From the NCBI RefSeq assembly GCF_004791025.1, contig NZ_SRUO01000011.1, forward strand, positions 142,464 through 206,463: a stretch of 64,000 bases of DNA. Direction: 5' to 3'. This DNA is from Mesorhizobium sp. M4B.F.Ca.ET.203.01.1.1. Its GTDB lineage: Bacteria; Pseudomonadota; Alphaproteobacteria; Rhizobiales; Rhizobiaceae. Position numbers and translations under genes: made by a program. Below the pieces are notes generated by a model. That model was not told the origin of the DNA. It did no database searches and saw only the letters and a list, made by a program, of their open reading frames with translations. Below, piece after piece: positions 8,782 to 20,179 of this stretch. The first letter of the stretch is position 1. Each line of letters begins with the position of its first letter.

Positions 8782-9693
8782 TCACGCGGCCGGCTGCGCC
8801 TCGATGGTGCGCAGCGCCTGGGTCTGGCGCTTGGCCGCGGCCTTGACCGCGTCCTGCACCTTCTCGAAGGCGCGCACCTCGATCTGGCGCACGCGCTCGC
8901 GGCTGATGTCGAACTCGGCCGACAGCTCTTCCAGCGTCAGCGGCTCGTCGGCGAGGCGGCGCGCCTCGAAGATGCGCCGTTCGCGCTCGTTGAGCACGGA
9001 AAGGGCGCCCGACAGCATGGAGCGCCGGTTTTCCAGCTCGTCCTGCTCGATCAGCATCTCTTCCTGGCTTTCGTGGTCGTCGACCAGCCAGTCCTGCCAT
9101 TCGCCGGACTCGCCCTCGCTGGCGCGGATCGGGGCATTGAGCGAAGCGTCGCCCGAGAGGCGGCGGTTCATCGACACCACTTCCGCCTCGGAGACGTTGA
9201 GGCGCGTGGCGATCTCGGCGATCTGCTCGGGCTTCAGGTCGCCATCGTCGAGCGCCTGGATCTTGCCCTTCACCTTGCGCAGATTGAAGAACAGGCGCTT
9301 CTGGTTGGCGGTGGTGCCCATCTTGACCAGGCTCCACGAGCGCAGGATGTACTCCTGGATCGAGGCCTTGATCCACCACATGGCATAGGTGGCGAGCCGG
9401 AAGCCGCGCTCCGGTTCGAATTTCTTGACGGCCTGCATCAGGCCGACATTGCCTTCCGAGATCACCTCGCCGATCGGCAGGCCGTAGCCGCGATAGCCCA
9501 TGGCGATCTTGGCGACGAGCCGCAAATGGCTGGTGACGAGCTTGTGCGCGGCCGTGGTGTCCTCATGCTCGGCGTAACGCTTGGCGAGCATGTACTCTTC
9601 CTGCGGCTGAAGCATCGGAAAGCGACGGATTTCTTCCAGGTAGCGGCTGAGGCCGCCTTCGCCGGAAACGATACTGGGTAGTGACTGGGCCAT
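8782..9693 (-). CDS. rpoH: RNA polymerase heat-shock sigma factor RpoH
   Basis: Sigma-32-class factor directing RNA polymerase to heat-shock promoters. The 303-residue product has sigma region 1.2/2 (LRLVAKIAMGYRGYGLPIGEVISEGNVGLMQAV and the core FRLATYAMWWIKASIQEY), the diagnostic RpoH box NQKRLFFNLRKVK near residues 131-143, and region 4 with LTLEELSAEFDISRERVRQIE as the -35 binding helix-turn-helix. The start at 9693 is preceded by AGAGAGGGGG. Rhizobia often carry two rpoH genes; which paralogue this is cannot be told from this window. Confidence 0.95.
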   Translation of the reverse strand: MAQSLPSIVSGEGGLSRYLEEIRRFPMLQPQEEYMLAKRYAEHEDTTAAHKLVTSHLRLVAKIAMGYRGYGLPIGEVISEGNVGLMQAVKKFEPERGFRLATYAMWWIKASIQEYILRSWSLVKMGTTANQKRLFFNLRKVKGKIQALDDGDLKPEQIAEIATRLNVSEAEVVSMNRRLSGDASLNAPIRASEGESGEWQDWLVDDHESQEEMLIEQDELENRRSMLSGALSVLNERERRIFEARRLADEPLTLEELSAEFDISRERVRQIEVRAFEKVQDAVKAAAKRQTQALRTIEAQPAA

Positions 9694-9904
9694 GATAGCG
9701 CCCCCTCTCTATTGGAGTGATGCCCCCGAAACGCGGCGGGCATGTGACGCGAATGCCAATCGGCTCATCCGCGGCAACTGGTGTATATAGGAACAAAACC
9801 AGAAAAGACAGGCATTTGTTCAACACGAAACAGTGTGTCACGCTGAAGTGAACAACGCCAGTCAGGTTTTTTGATGGTTGGCTTGAAGCGTCTTGATGGC
9901 GGGC

Positions 9905-10945
9905 TCAGAGATTGCGAAAGCCGCCGACGAGTTCCTCCATGTCCCTCGGTATCGGTGCCTCGAACCTCATCGTTAGATGGGTAGCCGGGTGTCGGAATTC
10001 AAGCAGCCAGGCGTGCAGGGCTTGCCGCGGAAAGGCATTGACCGCGCCTTTCAGCGGTTCGGGCAACCGGTTTGCCTTGGTGCGGAAGGCCTGGCCGTAA
10101 TCGGGATCGCCGACGACGGGATGCCCGATATGAGCCATGTGGACGCGGATCTGGTGGGTGCGGCCGGTCTCCAGCCGGCATTCTACCAGGCTTGCGGTGG
10201 CGAGGTCCTTCTGCCGCTCGCCGAAGCGCTCGATCACGCTAAAGTGCGTGACAGCGTGCCGGGCGTCGTCGCGGCCTAGCGGCACCACGGCGCGGCGCAC
10301 GCGGTCGGCGGCGCGGCCGAGCGGCGCATCGACCGTGCCGGTCGGTCTCGACGGAATGCCCCAGACCAGCGCCAGATAGGCGCGTTCGAGGTCGCCGGTG
10401 CGGCCGTGATCGGCAAAGGCCTCCGACAGCGCCTTGTGGGCGCGGTCGGTCTTGGCGACGACCATGACGCCGCTGGTCTCCTTGTCGAGACGATGAACGA
10501 TGCCGGGCCGCCTGACGCCGCCAATGCCGGACAGGCTGTCGCCGCAATGGTGGATGAGCGCATTGACCAGCGTTCCGGTCCAGTTGCCGGCGCCGGGGTG
10601 CACGACCAGTCCCGCCGGCTTGTTGATGACGATCAGCTCGTCGTCCTCATGGAGGATGTCGAGGGCGATCGCCTCGCCGCGGGGCTCGGCCGGCTCGGGC
10701 TCCGGCATCTCGACCGCTACCCGCTCGCCGGCGGACATCTTGCGCTTGGCCTCCTCGACGACCTTGCCGCCGATGCTGACCGCGCCCTGCCTGATCAGCA
10801 TCTGCACGCGGCTGCGCGACATGTCAGGGCCGAGTTGGCCGACCAGCCATTGGTCGAGGCGCTGGCCGACGGCATCGGCCCCTGCCTGCAGCACGATCGG
10901 GGCTGCCTCTATGAATTGCTGGGTCTCTTCGCTATGAGCGCTCAT
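9905..10945 (-). CDS. rluD: 23S rRNA pseudouridine synthase, RluD family
   Basis: Converts uridines of large-subunit rRNA helix 69 to pseudouridine. The 346-residue product has an N-terminal S4 RNA-binding domain (RLDQWLVGQLGPDMSRSRVQMLIRQ, residues 27-85) and a catalytic domain with the conserved GIVHRLDKETSGVMVVAKT, whose Asp is the catalytic residue, and later ECRLETGRTHQIRVH. It is divergent from the small membrane-protein gene at 10972 with only 26 bp between starts. RluA/RluC-type specificity cannot be fully excluded. Confidence 0.92.
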   Translation of the reverse strand: MSAHSEETQQFIEAAPIVLQAGADAVGQRLDQWLVGQLGPDMSRSRVQMLIRQGAVSIGGKVVEEAKRKMSAGERVAVEMPEPEPAEPRGEAIALDILHEDDELIVINKPAGLVVHPGAGNWTGTLVNALIHHCGDSLSGIGGVRRPGIVHRLDKETSGVMVVAKTDRAHKALSEAFADHGRTGDLERAYLALVWGIPSRPTGTVDAPLGRAADRVRRAVVPLGRDDARHAVTHFSVIERFGERQKDLATASLVECRLETGRTHQIRVHMAHIGHPVVGDPDYGQAFRTKANRLPEPLKGAVNAFPRQALHAWLLEFRHPATHLTMRFEAPIPRDMEELVGGFRNL

Positions 10946-10971
10946 CGAAAGAAGGTTCCGGAATTTTTGCC

Positions 10972-11355
10972 ATGGTCAGGCCGATTGCCGACGAAGACGA
11001 AGAAAAGCCGCTCGATCCCGGGGTCGAAAGCGTGCGGAAGAAACTCTTGCGCTTCATGGCCATCAATCTCGGCCTTTTGTTGCTTGCCCTTATGGTGGTG
11101 ATCGGAGCGCTTGTCTACAAAGCGCGCAACGCGCCGCCCGCCGGCGCCCCGGTTGCCAGCGATATCCAGGTGCCGGCCGGCGAACCGTTGAGCGCCGACA
11201 TCGTGCTGCCCGTCGGCGCCAAGGTGGTCAGCCAGTCGCTGTCCGGCAACCGCATCTCGATCGATGCCGAGCTTGCCGACGGCAGCCGCGCCATCTTCGT
11301 CTACGACATTGCCGCGCGCCGCCTCGTTGGCCGTTTTGCCATTCGCAATAAATGA
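10972..11355 (+). CDS. Small single-pass membrane protein (DUF6476-like)
   Basis: A 127-residue protein with a charged N-terminus, one membrane segment at about residues 28-50 (FMAINLGLLLLALMVVIGALVY) and a periplasmic tail rich in Val, Ala and Asp ending VGRFAIRNK. It resembles a rhizobial/rhodobacterial family that is found next to rluD, recalled as DUF6476. Its role is unknown. It is translationally coupled to the following VOC gene by an ATGA overlap, so the two are in one operon. Confidence 0.75.
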   Translation: MVRPIADEDEEKPLDPGVESVRKKLLRFMAINLGLLLLALMVVIGALVYKARNAPPAGAPVASDIQVPAGEPLSADIVLPVGAKVVSQSLSGNRISIDAELADGSRAIFVYDIAARRLVGRFAIRNK

Positions 11356-11765
11356 CGGGCTTTGCCGACAACCGCCGGGTGGCCACGGTGGCGATCGTGG
11401 TCAGGGACTATGACGAGGCGATTGCCTGGTATGTCGAGCGGGCGGGCTTCGTGCTCACCGACGATGTCGACCTCGGCGGCGGCAAGCACTGGGTCACCGT
11501 TGCGCCGGCGAACGGAAACGGCGCGCGGCTGCTGCTGGCCGAAGCATCCGACGCCGAGCAGGCAAGCCGCATCGGCGACCAGACCGGCGGCCGGGTCTTC
11601 CTGTTCCTCGAAACCGACGACTTTGCCCGCGACCATCAGGCGATGCTCGCAAACGGCGTCGAGTTCCGCGAAGCGCCCCGCTTCGAGGCCTATGGCACGG
11701 TGGCGGTGTTCGCCGATCTCCACGGCAATCTCTGGGACCTGATCGAGCCGAAACGACAGGGCTGA
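11352..11765 (+). CDS. VOC/glyoxalase-fold protein
   Basis: A 137-residue single-domain vicinal-oxygen-chelate protein. The two beta-alpha-beta-beta-beta modules are visible: VATVAIVVRDYDEAIAWYVERAGFVLTDD near the N-terminus and the closing GTVAVFADLHGNLWDLIEP, in which the Asp/His and Glu positions resemble the metal site of the fold. The substrate cannot be predicted. Its start overlaps the stop of the preceding membrane-protein gene (ATGA). The tRNA-Glu follows 86 bp downstream. Confidence 0.82.
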   Translation: MTGFADNRRVATVAIVVRDYDEAIAWYVERAGFVLTDDVDLGGGKHWVTVAPANGNGARLLLAEASDAEQASRIGDQTGGRVFLFLETDDFARDHQAMLANGVEFREAPRFEAYGTVAVFADLHGNLWDLIEPKRQG

Positions 11766-11851
11766 GCTCGACAGTTTTGGAATGTCAGCGAACGCGCCGA
11801 AACCCCAGTTGCTTTTTCCCAGCCGCCAGCCTATGTAGCCGGTTCTTGAGC

Positions 11852-11926
11852 GCGCCCATCGTCTAGCGGTCAGGACACCGCCCTCTCACGGCGGGAACAG
11901 GGGTTCGATTCCCCTTGGGCGTACCA
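11852..11926 (+). tRNA. tRNA-Glu (anticodon CTC)
   Basis: A full cloverleaf can be drawn: acceptor stem GCGCCCA with TGGGCGT (one G-T pair), D arm, anticodon stem CCGCC/GGCGG with loop CTCTCAC giving anticodon CTC, T arm AGGGG-TTCGATT-CCCCT, and an encoded CCA end. The segment that follows looks acquired, and tRNA genes are common integration targets, but no repeat of the tRNA 3' end was found that would mark an attachment site. Confidence 0.95.
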
Positions 11927-12157
11927 AGCTTTTCAACGGGATAGCCGCTCAGGTCCGTATATCGTCTAATAACGGTCGAATAAGCCATTCACGCGCTCGG
12001 CCCTTTAGGCCTACCAGATCACCAGCTTTACATTTTTGCAGGTGTTGCAGAGGTCTTTCTCGCGATGGAACCCGCTTAGGTGGTCGCCGGCCAGTTCACG
12101 CGTCTTATGGTTTGGGGCAAGAAGGCGATCAAGCATGGGACCCTATCGCGTGGCGAT

Positions 12158-12598
12158 CTATCCGGGAGTCGCAGCGCCACTGAGCATCGTCATGAATCCG
12201 GCTATGATGGTCAAGATGAGGCCAAAGACAAAGATAAATCCTGCTATCACAATGACCTTCGACGCCCGCCGGCTCAAAGAAAGCGCGTTCGATTTTGTCG
12301 CGTCATTCGGTTTGCCCCACAGCATACGGCGCGCGGCGGTCCACGCCATCGCCATCGCTAGGCAGCACCCGATGATTGAGACCATGAAGCACAACCACGA
12401 TGAGACCAGAATGTGCTTGTAGTAAACCGGGGCGCTCTCCGCCTTCACCAGCTTGTCAGAAAAGTTGACCGAGAATAACAATATGCCGCTGAGCAGCGCG
12501 ATAAACTGCTCGCACATATCTTTGATTTCCTTGTATTGGTAGTGCAGGAACTCTTCGACCGGACTAGAGCCGGTGGTGCCACTCTCGCGCTCGGTCAT
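12158..12598 (-). CDS. Small three-helix membrane protein, unknown
   Basis: A 146-residue protein with three clear membrane segments: about residues 32-46 (FIALLSGILLFSVNF), 64-88 (ILVSSWLCFMVSIIGCCLAMAMAW) and 114-134 (VIVIAGFIFVFGLILTIIAGF). The N-terminal part is acidic and soluble. I do not recognise the family. The base composition is visibly lower in GC than the core genes, which fits acquired DNA after the tRNA. The ATG at 12598 begins MTERESGTTG; a frame in the same strand is well kept for its whole length, supporting a real gene. Confidence 0.6.
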   Translation of the reverse strand: MTERESGTTGSSPVEEFLHYQYKEIKDMCEQFIALLSGILLFSVNFSDKLVKAESAPVYYKHILVSSWLCFMVSIIGCCLAMAMAWTAARRMLWGKPNDATKSNALSLSRRASKVIVIAGFIFVFGLILTIIAGFMTMLSGAATPG

Positions 12599-12788
12599 AC
12601 CGGGTCGCCTTTCATCGACACCTGAATTGCCAGCGGACGGCTAAGCACGGAAGCGTCGTTAGGCGAGCGCCAGAAATTTCTACACAGGAAACGCTCTTCT
12701 GCAGGCTCATGCCTTGAGAAGCCGCGAGGCGCCAAATCCCCGCGGCTCCGGCCGAAGTGTAGCCGACGAATTCGAACCCGCGCGATCA

Positions 12789-13418
12789 TCAGCCGGACTG
12801 CGAGGCGAGGCCGAGGGACACGTCGTTACGATGCTCGCGCAGCCTGAAGCTCAGCACGAGCAGCGCGACGCCGAAGGCGATGGCGTAAGCGCCGATCCAC
12901 CAGGTCAAGACCAACGCGCCGATCAGCGGCGCCACTACCAGCAATGCCCCGAAAATGACAGAGATGATCCCGCCTGCCACCAGCCACCAGCGGCCGTGAT
13001 CCCGCCTAAGTTGGTAGGCGGCCGCCCACATCAGCCCGCCCGACACGACGGCCCAGGCGGCGATGACGAGCACGAAAGCAAGGAGCGTGATCGCCGGCCA
13101 TAGGAACGCGATGACGCCCGCCGCGATGTCGGCGACGCCCTCCAGCAGGAGCAGGCCCCAACGTTCGTTTGCACGCGCCGCGCGCAGGGCGGCGGCGATT
13201 GCGAACGCGCCGTCCACCAGCATGTAGGCCGAGAAGAAGAGGACCAGCGAGAGCATAGTCGGCCCGGTGAGTAAAAGCGCGAAAAGGCCGAAGATGATGG
13301 CGACCACGCCGCGCAGCGCGATGAGCCACCAGTTGCGGGCGAGGACGGCGTTCATTGCTTCCTTCTGCGGGAGCGATGGCTCGCCCGGCGCGCGCGCCCT
13401 GACATCGGTATTGGTCAC
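12789..13418 (-). CDS. hdeD: HdeD-like membrane protein (DUF308)
   Basis: A 209-residue inner-membrane protein with six hydrophobic segments arranged as DUF308 pairs, each beginning with a WWL/LRG-type motif (NWWLIALRGVVAIIFGLFAL; RWGLLLLEGVADIAAGVIAF; RWWLVAGGIISVIFGALLVV). HdeD was first described in Escherichia coli acid resistance and also occurs in transmissible heat-resistance loci. A GTG start at 13418 with the ribosome site GACAGGAG is preferred over the longer frame to 13535, whose extension is arginine-rich. It lies 151 bp downstream of the ClpG-type gene on the same strand; such a pairing is known from stress-tolerance islands. Confidence 0.85.
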   Translation of the reverse strand: MTNTDVRARAPGEPSLPQKEAMNAVLARNWWLIALRGVVAIIFGLFALLLTGPTMLSLVLFFSAYMLVDGAFAIAAALRAARANERWGLLLLEGVADIAAGVIAFLWPAITLLAFVLVIAAWAVVSGGLMWAAAYQLRRDHGRWWLVAGGIISVIFGALLVVAPLIGALVLTWWIGAYAIAFGVALLVLSFRLREHRNDVSLGLASQSG

Positions 13419-13569
13419 GATTTTCTCCTGTCTCCTGGCCCGGGGTGCCGCCGATCGTGACGGCCGTCCAGGCTGGCGGATCGCTCGCCGGTAAGGACTC
13501 GGTGGCTGCCTCCTCCAGGACGAGGAGCCAACCATCTGCGACTAGGCGGTCAGCTGTCGTAAGGCTCTG

Positions 13570-16347
<2,778 letters not shown>

Positions 16348-16862
16348 ATGAGCCTCCTAACGGTCGAGCTTCCCGTCCATCATGCGTGGCGGGTGGGACC
16401 GTGGACGCTCTGGCCAATGAACCGTCGGCCGGTGGAACGCAAAGGGTCGCAGTGAGCTCAACGCCGGGGTGGACAGTTGGTCGGGATTCTGGCGCTTAGT
16501 TAGGCAAACGCACGCGAGCAAGGTTGGTTGCGCGGTGCCTGAATATTCGCTTCCTGCATCTCGTGCGCACTGTGCGCCTTCGGTCCGCAAACTCCGCTTC
16601 AGGTCAAACTCGAACGGCTGGCTGGCCAACATCGGGCAAGCCCTTCAAAACGCGGTGGCCAGCGCGTCGCGGACCCTTCCCTTTGCCCTCGAAGCGAGAA
16701 CCGATCGGTCTGTTGGCTTGTTTGACCTCGCGCCGGTGCCCAAAATCGCTGCTATCATTTCCAGAGGCAAAGGCTCAGAGGGTCAGGTGTATCGGCCACT
16801 GGCGGATCGCCCCTGTTAGGTGGCCGGGGCAATTTTCGCGATGCTGGGGAGGCAGCGGTGCA
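16348..16862. other. Non-coding stretch upstream of clpG and acetyltransferase genes
   Basis: About 515 bp that must hold the promoters of the divergent ClpG-type gene and the acetyltransferase gene. Open frames cross it on both strands but have no recognisable family and no ribosome site. No tRNA, repeat or EcfG-type promoter was seen. It could contain decayed coding sequence from the process that built this segment. Confidence 0.4.
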
Positions 16863-17438
16863 ATGTCGAAAGTGAGCAGATGGTTTCGAGACAAAAAGAT
16901 TTTCCTGGGCAGGCACCGATTGCCTGAACATGTCCGGGTCGGACGATACTCTCACAACCTAAGCAGCAATTCCTTCCTCTATTGCACGGAGAAATCGCCG
17001 GTGATTATTGGCGCTTTCTCCGCGATAGCGCCGGGCGTGCTGTTTGTTTGCCAGGCAGATCATCCGACCGAGACTGCATCCAATTTCGGTTTGCAGAATC
17101 AGGTCCTGATGACGAAAACGATAGACCAGTATCTTCAGACGAAGGGGCCGATAGTCGTTGGCAATGACGTCTGGATTGGAGCCCGCGCCATAATCCTGTC
17201 AGGGGTCACCATCGGGAACGGCGCCGTTGTTGCGGCGGGGAGTGTGGTAACCAAGGATGTTCCGCCCTATGCAATTGCAGCCGGCAACCCGGCCAGGCTG
17301 ATTAGATACCGTTTCTCGGACGAAACCATCGACGCGATGCAACGAATTCGGTGGTGGGACTGGCCGCTGGAAAAGCTGAAGCAAGAAAAGGCAGCCTTCG
17401 ATCTGCCGGCTGAGCGGTTTGTCGAGCGCTTTGGTTAG
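16863..17438 (+). CDS. CatB/XAT-type hexapeptide O-acetyltransferase
   Basis: A 191-residue left-handed beta-helix acyltransferase. The hexapeptide repeats are clear at residues 95-140 (IVVGNDVWIGARAIILSGVTIGNGAVVAAGSVVTKDV), followed by the family end PPYAIAAGNPARLIRYRF. It includes an HPTE-type segment (ADHPTETAS near residue 70) whose His is the likely catalytic base. Such enzymes acetylate sugars, antibiotics or polysaccharide units. Since the convergent neighbour is a glycosyltransferase, surface polysaccharide decoration is the likely role. The ATG at 16863 was chosen since the frame upstream is unlike the family. Its stop overlaps that of the neighbour. Confidence 0.88.
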   Translation: MSKVSRWFRDKKIFLGRHRLPEHVRVGRYSHNLSSNSFLYCTEKSPVIIGAFSAIAPGVLFVCQADHPTETASNFGLQNQVLMTKTIDQYLQTKGPIVVGNDVWIGARAIILSGVTIGNGAVVAAGSVVTKDVPPYAIAAGNPARLIRYRFSDETIDAMQRIRWWDWPLEKLKQEKAAFDLPAERFVERFG

Positions 17439-18142
17439 TTGGCAGTGTGGCCAAAGAACTGCCGGCGATACTTTTTCCACCTCCATTCAATGCGTTTCCA
17501 CCAGAGAGGCCTCTGCTTGCCGCCCTCGATCGACGTCGTGAACCGGCCGTTGTGCGTGCCCTGTTCTACGATAGGGCGCTCGAACCACAGTATGTCCGTA
17601 CCGGTGGCCTTGTCGCAGTCATTTACCGCAATATCGATTGGAAGATTAAGTTCGTTTCGGTCGAACCAGTTGCATCGCGCTTGCGCGGCGGAGCGAGTCA
17701 AGATGTAGGAATCCGTGCAGCGACTATGGTTCGCAGGATAGAGCGATCTGCCCTTTGTCAGCTTGGACCTTGGCGTGTAGTAGTTGCCGCCATTGCCCAG
17801 ATAAACGACCGCCTGTCTGCCGGCCGCAAGCTCCTGAAGCGCGTCCTCGAGGCGTGCCACGAAGTTGCGAGCGAGAAACACGTCATCCTCAAACACCAGG
17901 CAATACGGCAAGTCGGTGTTGAGGAATTCTCTCCAGATGCCAATGTGCTTGCGCGCCAGGGACAGCTGCGCGGGTTTGAGAGCTGCCTGTCGATCCTCTG
18001 CGGAGAGATCGGCGATGTCGTGGTCCAGATACCAGTGAACCGGGACACCGCGACGAGCAAACTCGCTGCGAATGTGCAACTCCCGCTCCTCATATCCGGT
18101 TTTTACGTGACAGATGCGGCAAAAGATCTGGTTGGGAAACAT
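17435..18142 (-). CDS. Glycosyltransferase family 25 protein
   Basis: A 235-residue LPS-type glycosyltransferase. The family signatures are RKHIGIWREFL and, just after, the metal-binding CLVFEDDVFLARNF (EDD in place of the usual DxD), then SYILTRSAAQ and a LPIDIAVND acceptor-side motif. GT25 enzymes add galactose or related sugars in lipopolysaccharide outer core or capsule. The ATG at 18142 has GGGGG five bases before it and gives MFPNQIFCRICH; the longer frame adds 12 doubtful residues. The 3' end overlaps the stop codon of the convergent acetyltransferase by 4 bp. Lower GC than the core genes suggests transfer. Confidence 0.85.
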   Translation of the reverse strand: MFPNQIFCRICHVKTGYEERELHIRSEFARRGVPVHWYLDHDIADLSAEDRQAALKPAQLSLARKHIGIWREFLNTDLPYCLVFEDDVFLARNFVARLEDALQELAAGRQAVVYLGNGGNYYTPRSKLTKGRSLYPANHSRCTDSYILTRSAAQARCNWFDRNELNLPIDIAVNDCDKATGTDILWFERPIVEQGTHNGRFTTSIEGGKQRPLWWKRIEWRWKKYRRQFFGHTAN

Positions 18143-18270
18143 CGATACCCCCGGGCATACGAAAACGGCGACTAACATTAGTGATTGCCCATCGACAAGT
18201 CACCGCGCTCGCACCCTTTCCAACGTGCACGATCGGCGTTTCTTATCTGGCGCGCGGAACCGCCTTCGCT

Positions 18271-18306
18271 TCTGGCGCGCAGGGCCCGATTGAATTAGCA
18301 TCGTGT
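18271..18306 (+). repeat. Decayed copy of the VOC upstream region
   Basis: CTTCTGGCGC...ATTGAATTAGCATCG here matches 19969-20006 upstream of the intact VOC gene, with a few small gaps. Together with the repeat at 18389-18458 it shows that promoter and start of the VOC gene were duplicated. Confidence 0.75.
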
Positions 18307-18388
18307 GATGGAACTTTGGCTATCGCTCGCCGCGGCGGTGCAAAAGGCCGGGCGTAGATCCGGCGGGTGCCGATGCCAGGGTTCCGGG

Positions 18389-18458
18389 GAGGGAGACCGA
18401 TGCAGAAACTGCAGTCGCAGGGGTCCATCACATCACGCTGGTCGGCGCCGGGCGCCAG
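18389..18458 (+). repeat. Direct repeat, left copy (flanks monooxygenase gene)
   Basis: 70 bp almost identical to 20109-20179, differing by one deleted C. It covers the ribosome site and first codons of the VOC gene. The two copies flank the flavin monooxygenase gene. Confidence 0.9.
18400..18458 (+). pseudogene. Truncated 5' fragment of VOC gene
   Basis: Starts ATGCAGAAACTGCAGTCGCA exactly like the intact gene at 20120. A single C is missing in the seventh or eighth codon, which shifts the frame, and similarity stops after GGCGCCAG. About 20 codons remain. It is most simply a remnant left when the monooxygenase gene was inserted with duplication of its target. Confidence 0.85.
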
Positions 18459-18608
18459 GTAACCAACGAGGAACGTAGTTTTCACGCGCCGGCGGCGTCA
18501 AAGGAAGCGGTGCGGTACCTGAAGATCAAGCGGCGTCGGCAACGCGCTACTCCCTACGACATGCATCCCGCCTTTTGCGGCAGCGTTCAGGATGAGGGAG
18601 GGGGAACC

Positions 18609-19856
18609 ATGGACGAAACGGGCGTTCTGGATGCCGTGGTTGTGGGTGCCGGATGGGCCGGCCTCGGTGTCAGCTATATGCTTGCCCGATCCGATATGCG
18701 GCATTGCGTCCTTGAACGCAGGCAAATCGGGGAAACGTGGCGGACCCAGCGTTGGGACTCGTTCCACTTCAATCTTCCCAACATTTACAGCGTGATGCCC
18801 GGCGATCGTTACGGCGGCCTAGAGCCGGAAGGGTTTATGTCGCAGATGGAGTTCGTTGCGCTGCTCGAAGACTATGCGCAACGCAACAGACTTCCGGTTC
18901 GCACCGGCGTCTCGGTCACAAAACTGGAAGCAAGTAACGGGCTCTTTCGCGTCGTGACGCCCGAGCGGACGTGGCTGGCGAAAAACGTGGTTGTCGCCAG
19001 CGGCAGCTTGAACCGCCCGCGTCGGCCGCCTTCGGCGTCCGCGTTGACGGGCGGGCCAGTGCAGCTCGATGCCTCCGACTACCGTAAGGCCGGCGACCTA
19101 CCCGTCGGAGCCGTCCTTGTCGTCGGCAGCGCACAGTCGGGCTGCCAGATCGCCGAAGATCTGATCCTGGCGGGCAGGGAGACTTATCTTGCGACGGGCC
19201 ATATTGGCCGTCTGCCACGACGCTATCGCGGGCGCGACATTGTCGTGTGGATGGTGAAGAGCGGATTGTTTGACGTGCCCCGCAAGGATTTCGTCGATCC
19301 GTCCGGCCGCGTTGCCGCTCGGCCCATGCTTGGCGCGTTGCACACGATAAGCCTGCAGTCTCTCAGCGCGCAGGGCGTTGTGCTGCTGGGACGATTTGTC
19401 GGAGTGGATAACAGTCGCCTCATCTTCGCCAACGACGTTCTCGAAAACATTCGGTTTGGCGACGAGATTTCCGCGCAATTCAAAAACCGTATCGATGAAT
19501 TTATCAAATGTAATGGTCTCAGCGCTCCTGCGCCCGTTGAGGATGAGGCGGAGGCGGTCGCTCCGCGTCTGCCCCAGCATCCCATTCTGTCGCTCGATCT
19601 CGTCGAGCGGAATATTTCAGCGATTGTCTGGTGTACGGGCTTTGACGGCGATTTCAGCTGGATCGATGTACCCGGTGTTCTCGACGAGCGACGCCAGCCG
19701 GTCCACGAAAATGGCATCGCCTCGGTTCCGGGCGTCTATTTTGCGGGGCTCGACTTCGCGTCCACGCGTAGGTCAGGCACCGTCATGGCGGTTGACGATG
19801 AGGCACGTCGGTTTGTCGCCCGGATACAGGCTCGGGCTGATCGAGCCGTGACTTGA
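18609..19856 (+). CDS. Flavin-containing monooxygenase-like NAD(P)/FAD oxidoreductase
   Basis: A 415-residue class B flavin monooxygenase-like protein. The FAD-binding GxGxxG motif is at residues 12-20 (VVGAGWAGLG), followed by ERRQIGETWRTQRWDSFHFN, typical of the family. A second nucleotide motif, VVGSAQSGCQIAEDL, lies near residue 170 and would bind NADPH. The C-terminal part has VWCTGFDGDFSWID and GVYFAGLDF as in FMO relatives. The ATG at 18609 has a strong GAGGGAGGGGG ribosome site. The gene lies between two copies of the VOC gene start, so it was probably inserted. The substrate (N, S or carbonyl compound) is unknown. Confidence 0.88.
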   Translation: MDETGVLDAVVVGAGWAGLGVSYMLARSDMRHCVLERRQIGETWRTQRWDSFHFNLPNIYSVMPGDRYGGLEPEGFMSQMEFVALLEDYAQRNRLPVRTGVSVTKLEASNGLFRVVTPERTWLAKNVVVASGSLNRPRRPPSASALTGGPVQLDASDYRKAGDLPVGAVLVVGSAQSGCQIAEDLILAGRETYLATGHIGRLPRRYRGRDIVVWMVKSGLFDVPRKDFVDPSGRVAARPMLGALHTISLQSLSAQGVVLLGRFVGVDNSRLIFANDVLENIRFGDEISAQFKNRIDEFIKCNGLSAPAPVEDEAEAVAPRLPQHPILSLDLVERNISAIVWCTGFDGDFSWIDVPGVLDERRQPVHENGIASVPGVYFAGLDFASTRRSGTVMAVDDEARRFVARIQARADRAVT

Positions 19857-20108
19857 TACGGAATAGAGTAGGCATATTCCGTGATCGGTAAGCTCTGCGC
19901 TGTGCTGGCTGTGTCCGCACCGTAGTGGGATCGATCTCGGACTCTATGCCGCTTGGCGCCGTTGCGAGCTTCTGGCGCAGTGCTGCGGATTGAATTAGCA
20001 TCGCGTCTTGGTTTTTGCGCCATAGGCGCAAGGCGCCGTCGCAGGAAGCATCAAGGCGCGGCGGATGCGGATCAGAACTCGCCCGATACAGAGGCGAAGG
20101 ATCGCAGA

Positions 20109-20179
20109 GAGGGAGACCGATGCAGAAACTGCAGTCGCAGGGCGTCCATCACATCACGCTGGTCGGCGCCGGGCGCCAG
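20109..20179 (+). repeat. Direct repeat, right copy
   Basis: 71 bp covering the ribosome site and first 20 codons of the intact VOC gene; nearly identical to 18389-18458. Confidence 0.9.

Noticed and set aside
16469..16819. 116-codon frame upstream of the acetyltransferase gene
   Set aside because: No ribosome site and no recognisable domain; composition is like non-coding DNA of this segment.
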